Source of the DNA: Corinectria fuckeliana
Lineage: Eukaryota > Ascomycota > Sordariomycetes > Hypocreales > Nectriaceae
Direction: 5' to 3'
NCBI GenBank assembly: GCA_019137255.1
Contig: WPDH01000135.1
Coordinates: 62,001-126,000, forward strand
DNA length: 64,000 nt
In this document: piece after piece, positions 55,696 to 64,000 of the stretch
Layout: each line of letters opens with the position of its first letter
Numbering within the stretch: the first letter of the stretch is position 1
The notes under the pieces: generated by a model
What the model was told of the DNA's origin: nothing
The model's database searches: none
Seen by the model: only the letters and a program-made list of their open reading frames with translations
Made by a program: the position numbers and the translations under genes

Positions 55696-57211
55696 ATGAA
55701 CCAATCTCGATCGCTAGAGTCCACTCCAGACTCACTTACTCCCGGAAAGACACCTACTCCCGGCATTTCTCCCGTTGCCGATGCTTCTCACGACACAGAG
55801 TCTGCATCGAGCTCGACGCGAGGAGACGTGGAAACAAGCCGAGGCGCCTGGCTTTGTGTGCTCGGGTCTTTGTTGTTCCTCATCCCATCCTTTGGCAAGT
55901 TTCCCTCACTCTCACGGCAATTGATACCTCGTCACTAATACATAACTTTAGGCTTCATGGCATCCACGGGAACGATCCAGTCCCATCTCAGCTTGAACCA
56001 GCTCAGTGACTGTTCCGTTAGCGAAGTCGGATGGATCAGCGGACTGTACATGTTTCTCTCCCTCATCTCCAACTTCCAGATTGGATCAACCCTGGACCGT
56101 TGCGGACCTCGCGTCCTCAGTCTCGTCGGAGCCATCTTCTCCACCGCCACGTTCTTGCTCATGGCCGAGTGCAAGACGTACTGGCAGTTCATGCTCTGCT
56201 TCGGTGTCTTCGGGAGCATCGGAACGGGCATCGATGCCGTCACGGCCATCGGAGTCGTAGGCAAGATATTCGTTCGGCGTCGGGGTCTGGCCATCGGCAC
56301 GGCAGTCATGGGCACGGCCATCGGAGCAGTCATCTTCCCCATCATGCTGCGGTACACTCTTCCGAGCCTCGGCTGGGCATGGTCTATGAGACTATTGGCC
56401 TTGGTCGTCGCGTGTGTCACGACCCTTGGTGCGCTCTGCTACCTCCCCTTCCCTAGCCTCGTCTCGACGCAGCAGAGCGAGAAGGCGCCCAAGCCTGCGG
56501 CCTTTGACTTGTCTGCTTTCCGGTCTCCAGCTTTCGGCTTCGTTGCCGCAGGGGTCTGCATGTTCGAATTTGTCGTGTTTGGAATCAGCGGCTTGCTGCC
56601 AACGATATCGACCGGGGCAGGGTTTTCCGCTGAGGATGGTTATACCTTGCTCTCTATTCTAGGAGCCTGCTCTTGCGTTGGACGATTCACAATTGGCCTT
56701 GTTGGCGATCGGCCCGGGCCTTTGAACTCGGTGCTTGCTGTCATGGTTCTCATCATCATTTTCATGGCAACGATCCTCATCCCGTTCAGCACTACCTCGG
56801 CCCCCATGCTGTACACCTTTTCTGCTCTCTGGGGATTCTGCTCGGGGGCGTTCTACGGACTCTCCCCAGGTAAGTCTCAATGCAATGGCAATCATGACCG
56901 AAACTAACGAGTCTAGTATGCATTGGTAAAACGTGTGAAGCCAAGGACTATGCAAGATACTATGGTAAATTCCATCTTCCAGCCGAGTTCCTTGCCATAT
57001 TTATGCTAACGTGCTCAAAGGGTCAACGAACTTTGCTGTTGCCTTTGCACTACTGCTCTCTGTTCCATTGAGTGGCATCATGCTGGAGCAACTGGGTGCA
57101 CAGCCATTGGCATGCGTGTACCTTGCAATGATTTTCGTTGCAGGTCTCTGTGTCTACGCTGCGCGAGCGTTGATCATCGGAAAGATGGTTGACTTCCGTA
57201 CAAAGACGTAA
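55696..57211 (+). CDS. MFS monocarboxylate-transporter-like carrier, 451 aa
   Basis: Exons 55696-55894, 55952-56869, 56917-56964 and 57021-57211. Intron 1 starts with GC (GCAAGT) rather than GT and ends TTTAG; only this join keeps IPSFGFMASTGTIQSHL, the usual MCT-like first helix and loop. Then ISGLYMFLSLISNFQIGSTL, LDRCGPRVL, GIGTGIDAVTAIGVVGKIF, RRRGLAIGTAVMGTAIGAVI, GVCMFEFVVFGISGLLP and VGRFTIGLVGDRPGP. A 48-nt third exon (CIGKTCEAKDYARYY) joins in phase 1. The N-terminus is Ser/Thr/Pro-rich and cytosolic. Fungal members carry monocarboxylates, riboflavin or secondary metabolites; the substrate is unknown. ATG 55696 is the first in frame after the TATA box. Confidence 0.9.
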
Positions 57212-57443
57212 CTTCCGTCTCATGATTAGGCGTGTAATGTTTTTTTTGTTTATCAAAAGTTGGCGGACAAGGGATCGTAATATGTTTCGAGATGTTTGTT
57301 TGTCAAAAGTTAATGGAAAAGGTCACTCTGAAGAGTTAATAGTTGGAAAAGGAAAATGATAGTACTGGAGACGTAAAAGCCGAGAAGTAGAGCCCATAGC
57401 CGGTTATGATGAAGCACATGAACCCTCTTGTCCTCGCTGACCC

Positions 57444-58256
57444 TTATTCATCGCCCGTCGCAAACTCCCCAGCCCGAATCTTATCACTGAGCGCCTTGTT
57501 AGGGACAAAGTAGGCCTCAAGGTCAGCCCGCTTCTCCAAGAGGAGGTCGACAACCATCCGAGCAAAGACAGTTTCGCCAGCAACGTTGAGATGGGTCTTG
57601 TCGCCAGAGCTGAGATCGTATTTCGTGGCGTTTTCCGAGCCGATGGCGTTGACGTAGTCGGTGCTTGCAATGTTCAGGTCTAACCACTGGATGTCGACCT
57701 TCTTTGCGGTTTCTATTGCTGCTTGCCGCCAGTCCTCCAAGTTCTGGACGACGGAGCCGCCGCTAAAGGTGCGGCGGGTTAAAGAGGTGATGATGATCTA
57801 ATTGGATGGTCAGTCAACGATGGCATGGTATAGGCCGACTACCACGCGGCCAAGGGAACTGACAGGTGTTCCGCCCGCGGCTTTCACGTCGGCGGTGAGG
57901 CCCTCCAGGTTGGACTTGTACTCGTCCAGCGTCAAGACCTTCTGGTCGTTGTGGCCGAACTGGATAGTCACGATGGGCTCAAAGTCGTCCAACTGGTCTT
58001 TGATGCCCTGGATGACAGCGTCCCACCGCCCGTCGTTCTTGAAGGTGACGGTCGTCGTGCCGCCCTTGGCAGGGTTGATTCCCGCTGCAGGCTCTTTCAC
58101 GTCGCGCAAGAACCCATCCCCCCAGCCCCCGTTCACCGCGACAGTGGAATCCCCGGTAAGGATGAAGTACGGCGGCTTTTCGTCACGGGCCTGCGGGGCT
58201 GCGTGGGCTTGGCTCACGAGCGCTGCAGTGGAGAGGAGAGCTTGGAAGAACTTCAT
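57444..58256 (-). CDS. Rhamnogalacturonan acetylesterase (GDSL/SGNH, CE12-type)
   Basis: Secreted esterase that removes acetyl groups from the rhamnogalacturonan backbone of pectin. Exons 58256-57864 and 57797-57444 give 248 residues, the usual family length. Signal peptide MKFFQALLSTAALVSQAHA. SGNH blocks: block I LTGDSTVA with nucleophile Ser37; block II GGWGDGF; block III FGHND; and block V DKTHLN with Asp197 and His200. After the intron the conserved ITSLTRRTFSGG and DLNIASTDYVNAIG follow, ending with PNKALSDKIRAGEF. Without splicing, translation would stop soon after the donor (GTCAGT) and lose the Asp-His pair. ATG 58256 directly begins the signal peptide. All catalytic residues are present. 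Confidence 0.94.
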
Positions 58257-59397
58257 CTTTGTCGAGGCAATAAATAAAGAGGCCGAACTGGGACATGGAC
58301 ACACGGAGAACCTGATTGACCTTCGGGGTGGTTTCTGTCTTTATTTATCGGAACCTCATGCCGTATCAGTACCTCGTAACCTCATGCAGAATACTTCGTT
58401 CCTGCGGCCAGCGCATAAGCTCGGGTACTGCTTTAGCGAGCCGGTACTCCGTGCAGCTCAGAGTTAGAATGCAGAATTCTTGGCCCGGACTGGAGTGAAG
58501 TTCCACCAATAGTCGCGAGGTGTGACCTTGTCAATACGGCCCAGAACAAACGCCATTGACCTTTTAGTGAAGGCGTGCTTGGTATGTCGGTATTAACAAT
58601 AGTATACACGGCACTGCAACCTCGTGTTAGAAGAGTAAGTCATCCCGGTCAAATAGACGCTTTGCCCAAGGCTTTGCTGGGACAGACAACTTATAAACAG
58701 AACCAGTACAGACAGTCCGACCGTGGGATGCCCCCAGTTCCTCCATCATCTATGGCCACGTTCCAAATGTTCGTCTTGAGAACCAAGATGGCTGGATTAG
58801 GCCTGTTTTTGCATCCCCGGGACGCATCCCCCATCTGGCAATGCCACGCCGAGGCCGAGCTCGCGGTTCGGAAGTTGATCTCCCGACATAAGCCTCTACG
58901 CAGATGCACCAAGAAACCTACCACCCAAGGATGCCGAGTCTCAATACGAATAGGTACAGCTCTATTCTTGAAACGCATGGGACTGAGAACCCGCCAAGCT
59001 CGAGAACTCAATGCAGATCGGCAAATACGCCCCGCAGCTCATTGATGGGACATTTCTAGTCTCCTCCGCAGCATATTGCTTTGCCTGTCCGTCCACCTAC
59101 CTTGTTTGGCAGCAAAAGAATAGCTCGAGCCTCGAGTGGAATGTCTACAGACAAACCAGCGTATGCATGAGGTGTCATTCATCGGCTGTCGGTTGCAAGG
59201 GAGCAAGCATCAGAATAATATCGACGGCGGTGAATGAAATACCCCCCTGCAGAGTAGATGAGGGGTCTTGTTGTATAAAGGTAGACACGAGATTTGTTGA
59301 CAAGGACTGATAAACTCCGACGGGACCATTTCAGGGGGCTCTTTGAGTCTTTGAACCTCGGATCCAATTGCTGCATTATTCGTGAAATTTTCCCTGC
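58257..59397. other. Intergenic
   Basis: Promoter side of the acetylesterase (TATA-like ATAAATAAAG on the minus strand at about 58340-58350) and 3' side of the oxygenase gene. Short frames at 58575-59310 have no motif. Confidence 0.6.
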
Positions 59398-60910
59398 CTA
59401 TTCCAAAACCTTGACATCATACTCTATATCTGTCCTTATTATATACTTGGCGCCCTTCCTTACTCCCGTTCCTTCGTGCAACAAGGCCCCATTTGACTCG
59501 CCATGTGGGAAGATGGCCACGGCTCCCATAACAGGCCGCACTGGATACGCATTGAGAGTGCCCTCCTGCGCCGCCGGCATGAAGAAGGTCGTTTCGCCGC
59601 CCTCAAACTCGTCGTTGAGATATAGCAAGAAGGTGAACATGGAGCTCTGTTTCTTTCCCTCGGGCGAGACGTCGTACACATATGTGTCGTCGGGGAGAAT
59701 CCCGGACGGCGGCCACGCTCCGTCGATGTGGCACCGGTACTCGGCGCCGGGGACGTATCTGTAGACACGGAAGCGGCGATTGATGCCTCGGGCAAGGCGG
59801 CCGTTCACCGAGGGAGGCACAAAAGGGGAGATGCGCGACCAAAGCATGTCGTGGAAGGTGGTGTCGATTACCCAGTAGAAGTTGTGGGCCAGGATGCTGA
59901 CGTCCCCGTCTTCGCGGAGGGGCGCATCGGCGAGGAAGCCGACGGATTCGCCGGCGGCAATGATTGCCTTGCATTCGGCGGGGGAGAGGACGTCCATGGC
60001 GAGGCCGAGGCCGGGAACGGCGGGATGAGGGTGGTACGTTATCGACGGCCCTGTGGGGGCGAGTGGAACGGCGTTCGGAGCGGAGGTGTAGAGGATAGCG
60101 GGATGATGGTTCGGGGGTTTTCGGAGGGGTCCGGGGGTGGTTTCGATGGCACGGAGAGCGGTGGACGGCGAGGCCGGCGCCAAATCCAGGATGGACTTGT
60201 CCAAGACGGAGGCGTAGACCTGTTCCGGGGCCGTCGGGGGACGGAGGTTCCATATTGATTGGAAGGCGATGGGAGAGGAGGAGTACACGGCCTTTGGGTT
60301 GCTGTCGATCGGGGTGCTGACTCGGAGGACGGCATCGAGGACACGGAGCAGCTCTGTTTCCCTTGCGCTGCGCTCGGCAGTGACGTGATCAACAGAGTCA
60401 GGCTGCGTCGAGAGGCCGCTGACAACGTCGAGGTCTCGCACCCAGCGGCACAAGGCTCCGATCTTGGGTTGTTCGCCCCGGATTCGCATTTCCGCGAGCA
60501 GGATCTTCGCATCGAGGTATTTCTCGTCGACGAGGGCGCCGGTGATTCGTGCCGTCAGGTTTGCGCCCTCTGCGATGCCGTCAGCGTGGCTGCGCATTAT
60601 CAGTTCATGCCGAAAGGATAGACGTACCAGCAGTGTTGACGCCGGTGGTGCAAGCCTGGCGGAAGTCGTAGACGGCGACTCGGAGGTCTCTGCATTGCTT
60701 CGACTTGGTCAAGCTGGGGTATTGTGTGAGCGACGTGAGAGTCTCGATGGTGATGTCGAGTTCCTCGTCCGAGACGATCGTCTTGAGGTGTTTGGGCTCG
60801 AGAGTCGTGCCATCGGGAGGCGGCGTGAGCGCGGCGGCGGCTTTGGGGAGTTTCTGGGGAAGTTCGACTTGGGCGTTGCGCTTACGCTTGGCAGATTTGG
60901 ACTTGGCCAT
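59398..60910 (-). CDS. 2OG-Fe(II) oxygenase, prolyl 4-hydroxylase-like, 484 aa
   Basis: Exons 60910-60628 and 60569-59398, joined in phase 1 at VNTA|EGANLTARI. The N-terminus is Lys/Arg-rich (MAKSKSAKRKRNA), which could be a nuclear signal. The catalytic double-stranded beta-helix is in the C-terminal third: RFRVYRYVPGAEYRCHIDGAWP with iron ligands His375 and Asp377, FTFLLYLNDEFEGGETTFF, and the distal His459 in ALLHEGTGVRKGAKYIIRTDI, with Lys469 or Arg473 to hold 2-oxoglutarate. This is the P4H-type arrangement. The middle of the protein (about 95-280) has no recognised domain. The substrate is unknown; a protein side chain is the usual target of such enzymes. Confidence 0.88.
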
Positions 60911-61347
60911 GGCTGCCTGCGATTGAGTGAATGCTGATTGATCCGACTTTCAACTTTCAACTTCCAAGTGGGGGATTTTGGAGTTTTGGAAATAGGCAGA
61001 TTCCAGGTGGCGACCCGGAAGATTGAATTACCGGTCGATTCACCCCGCATTCCCACTGTAATTACTTGTAATTACTTGTGTTCCTTGTCAAGTACGACAT
61101 TTAAGTACCGCTTCACCAGGGACAAGAAGACATCCAACAGCCTATGGATATCGAGAGGAAGTCGTTGAGCTCGAAGGAGCCATCAAACGAATTTCAATAG
61201 TAATCTCGCCTCTTTGCATAAACCCAATGTTCCAATTATTCAGGAAGTCTTACTAGCTGTGACGACGTCAAGCTGTAAGACTAGAGCACCCCCTAACAAC
61301 TCTCGCTGAAATCCCAGTACCAACCTCCTCCGTTAAAGAACAATTCG
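60911..61347. other. Intergenic
   Basis: Promoter of the oxygenase gene and 3' end of the permease gene. Nothing else seen. Confidence 0.65.
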
Positions 61348-63020
61348 TCATAAAACATAACGGAACTGGGAATTCTATAAAAGGTCAGTACTTTCATTTC
61401 CAACTGCACTCGTACAAGAACCAACCTCAAAGTCCGTGTGGTCAATTGCCTCGTCCACTCCAAGGGCATCATCTCCAACCGCAGCTGCGGCTTCATCTCG
61501 CCGGTTGTTGCGCGACACCAACAGGAGACGCAAAGCAACAGCAACCGCCATCTGCGTCGTCGAGCACGCGAGGATGACAATGCAGCCGGTCGAGTACACC
61601 GGTGACTCCTCGGCGAGGAACGCATGCGGCCCGATGATGTTGCCAGCACAGTACGCCGTGAAGACAATGGCCGAGGCAGTAATGCGCTTGGTATAACCGC
61701 CCAGGTTGGTGGCCGGCATCTGCAGCGCAAGGACCAGCGACGCAACAAAGGACCCGACGATGTAGTAGCCAAAGAGAACTCCGATCTTGTGGTGCTCCCT
61801 GTCGAGCTTCCACATCAGGCACGTGCCGATGATGGTAGGGACCAAGTAGGCGGCCATGATGGTGGTGCGCGAATTGGGCAGCTTCGAGGCGAGGAACGTT
61901 CCCGACAGGATCCAGAAGACCTGGAATGCGCCCTGGGGGATGCCCAGCGCGGTCGTGAGGAGCGGATCCTTGACGAGGCCTTTGATGATGAGCTTGCCAA
62001 AGTTGGCAATGCCCCCATTGATGACCTCGTTCAGGAGCATGAAGAGCGTCAGCAGCCACACTTGCGGGTCCAGAAAGGCTTCCCTGATCTGATACCACTT
62101 GATGGACTTGTTGAGGACCCCAGTCTGGGCGAGCTTCGCACGTGCAATCAACAGTGCCTTCTCCTCGAGGCTGAAGTTCCTGGCAGACATGATGCTGTCT
62201 GGCAGGAACGCAAGCAACACAAAGGCCCAGAGGATCGTGGCCCCGCCGCATGTCAAGAAGACGGCCTTCCAGACGGGGAACGAGTCGATCTGCCCAATGC
62301 CATAGCTGAGAAGACCGCCAATCATGGAGCCAACGCCATTGCAGCAGTAGAAAACGCCGGCTCGGAACGGTTGCTCGGATCGAACGTACCTAGACGACAG
62401 CAGCAAAGTCAGCATCGAAGCACAGGCTTACTGCAATACACAGGCCACTCTACTGACCACATGGACACCATCATCATGAAGCACGTCGTGACGGGGGCCT
62501 CAAACACACCCAGGAAGAACCGGCAAGCAGCAAGACCGCCAAAGTTGCTACACGCCGCCGTGAGCATCAAAACGGATCCCCATGACACGACGCAGCCGGC
62601 GACGACCTTGCCCATGAGCGTCTTCTGCGCGAGATAGACCCACGGGTACTCGGCCCCGAGGTACGCAAAGTAGAAGATGCTCGCAAACCACGAATACTGC
62701 CCCTGCGTGACGCTCGTGCTGGTGAACAGGTCGAACACGGCGGCGTAGGACATGGCCTGCTTGTCGATGTACTGCAGCACGTAGGTCCCGGCCAGCAGGG
62801 GCAGCACCACCAGGTCGATCTTGCGAACGAGGCGTCGGTTCTTCTCCTTGTCGTCGAGGAGCTCTCGCAGGTAGTCGTTGCTGAAGTTGTGCTCCCGGAG
62901 GAACGCCTCGGCGGCGTCGACGCTGTCGACCTCGCCGACGGTGATGGACTCGGCCTTGGTGTTGTAAGTTTCGGTCTTTTCGACGTCTGTCCCGCCCTTG
63001 TAGTCTGCTGCGGTTCCCAT
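61348..63020 (-). CDS. MFS permease, Dal5/TNA1-like, 517 aa
   Basis: Exons 63020-62458, 62389-61426 and a 27-nt last exon 61374-61348. Intron 1 joins MMMVSM to WYVRSEQPFRAGVFYC in phase 2. Motifs are VLQYIDKQAMSYAAVF, GQYSWFASIFYFAYLGAEYP, CRFFLGVFEAPVTTCF, GLLSYGIGQI and KRITASAIVFTAYCAGNIIGP. The last intron (donor GTTGGT at 61425, acceptor ATAG at 61375) yields the ending TDFENSQFRYVL, which fits the DLTDFEN-type tail of the family; without it the frame would run into an unrelated tail. An upstream in-frame ATG at 63119 exists, but MGTAADYKGG at 63020 starts the family-like region. It belongs to the anion:cation symporter group; the solute is unknown. Confidence 0.9.
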
Positions 63021-63719
63021 ATTGGCCAATTGATGAAGGGTGACGGAGGGGCAGCTGAAAGTCGGCGGAATGGCAGTGCTTAGAGGACAGAAAAGCAGGC
63101 GAGACATGGATTCATTCAATTGAGGAGCTAATCCCCGCGATATTTAAGTCCGCATAGCAGTACATCATTCAATAAAACCCGAGTAAGGCCTATCTTGGAG
63201 ATACAAGCACCTAGATATGCCAGGGTCGACGTGCAGGGGAGACGTGGAAGGCAAGATTCTACAACCTATTCGAGTAATTCCTGTCGGGCAATCGACGAGC
63301 AGAGATATGAGGCGGGGGATACCTAACAACCGGACGTTACAAACAGGGCACGCAAGTATCCACCAGCCTAGTCCATCTCCGCGATCCGCTTCGCTTCTTC
63401 ACAAGTCTGCCGTTTTGCGAGTCAAGACCAAGATAGGGAACATCGTCACCTCGTCATCCCACCATCGGGCCCCAGATTTGTCCCCCGGCCACGGTCAACC
63501 CGGCAGGTATATCTAGCGCCGCGCCGCTCTGGAGAGAGATAAAGCCGGGGAGCATCGGTCCCTCTCCCTCTTATCTCGGCTTTGACCCCGCATCTTTGGC
63601 CTTGATACCTGGCTGCGTGTGTGCTTAAAGAGTCTTGGGCCGACTATCGAAACCCCGTCACGCATCTGCGCAACCTGATTCGACACTTTGGTCTTGTCTT
63701 CACTCACCCAATCACAACC
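63021..63719. other. Divergent intergenic region
   Basis: Shared promoter space between the permease (-) and the carboxylesterase (+). ATATTTAAG at about 63140-63148 may be a TATA element for the permease. No gene seen. Confidence 0.6.
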
Positions 63720-64000
63720 ATGGCTGCAGCAGCAGAACCCGAGCGTCCTACTGTGAAGCTTACCCAGGGCACGGTGGTTGGTCTCACACTTAGCGATGAC
63801 CTCCCGCGTCCCGTCCAGGCATTCCGTGGCATCCCCTATGCACTCCCGCCAACTGGGGACCGCAGATTCCGCCTGGCCGTCAAAGTTGAGCCGTCCACCG
63901 ATGTAATCGACGCGGTAAAGTATGGGCCGTCCGGGCCTGGGAAGCAGCTTCTCCCAGGAGGGCCTCCTATGGTCTACAGCGAGGATTGCCTCACTGCAAA
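63720..64000 (+). CDS. Type-B carboxylesterase/lipase, 5' part only
   Basis: The ATG at 63720 opens a frame that runs off the window end; 93 codons are seen. The N-terminal signatures of the family are present: LTQGTVVGL, then FRGIPYALPPTGDRRF and YSEDCLTA, the carboxylesterase type-B signature around the first disulphide cysteine. No signal peptide, so this one may be cytosolic. The nucleophile elbow (GESAG) lies beyond the window. It hydrolyses carboxylic esters; the substrate is unknown. Confidence 0.88.
   Translation, partial: MAAAAEPERPTVKLTQGTVVGLTLSDDLPRPVQAFRGIPYALPPTGDRRFRLAVKVEPSTDVIDAVKYGPSGPGKQLLPGGPPMVYSEDCLTA

Noticed and set aside
61624..62637. 337-codon plus-strand frame
   Set aside because: Antisense of the third permease; no recognisable domain.

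Overview
This is nuclear DNA from a filamentous ascomycete (Pezizomycotina; gene content looks like a plant-associated or plant-litter Sordariomycete, but I cannot name the species). The evidence is short GT-AG introns of about 50-115 nt with CTRAC-like branch sites, Zn2Cys6 regulators, a cellobiose dehydrogenase, serine/threonine-rich wall proteins and GPR1-type and Dal5-type transporters. Exon joins were worked out by hand from reading frame, splice signals and family motifs; there is no transcript evidence. I saw no rRNA, tRNA, CRISPR array or complete transposon.

Layout. 1-844: 5' end of a secreted Ser/Thr-rich wall protein (minus). 0.85-5.8 kb: gene-poor, with a patatin-like relic. 5.8-8.7 kb: an acetate-transporter-family gene whose last exon is shifted by an 8-bp repeat, and a Dal5-type MFS permease. 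8.7-12.0 kb: gene-poor. 12.0-21.9 kb: cellobiose dehydrogenase, an orphan protein, a secreted HExxH metallopeptidase and a 1175-residue mucin-like surface protein. 22.9-38.3 kb: a cluster of two regulators, two CocE-type hydrolases, two EthD-type proteins and an NmrA-type reductase, much of it broken. 39.2-43.4 kb: a CAP/PR-1-like secreted protein, an orphan and a GH16 glucanase. 45.2-50.3 kb: a Zn2Cys6 regulator and a second Dal5-type permease, a paralogue of the 7-8.7 kb gene. 50.9-53.0 kb: a large membrane protein. 55.7-64.0 kb: a monocarboxylate-type MFS carrier, rhamnogalacturonan acetylesterase, a 2OG-Fe(II) oxygenase, a third Dal5/TNA1-like permease and the start of a type-B carboxylesterase.

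How the genes fit together. The secreted oxidase, glucanase, acetylesterase, peptidase and permeases fit a fungus that feeds on plant cell walls. The most unusual stretch is 22.9-38.3 kb. One CocE hydrolase runs in the same reading frame into an EthD domain. The hydrolases and one regulator carry five in-frame stops, each one transition away from CAA, CAG or TGG, the kind of change RIP makes. The standalone EthD-type gene and the second regulator still look open. I read this as a small catabolic or secondary-metabolic cluster with duplicated gene types that is decaying; its substrate is unknown.
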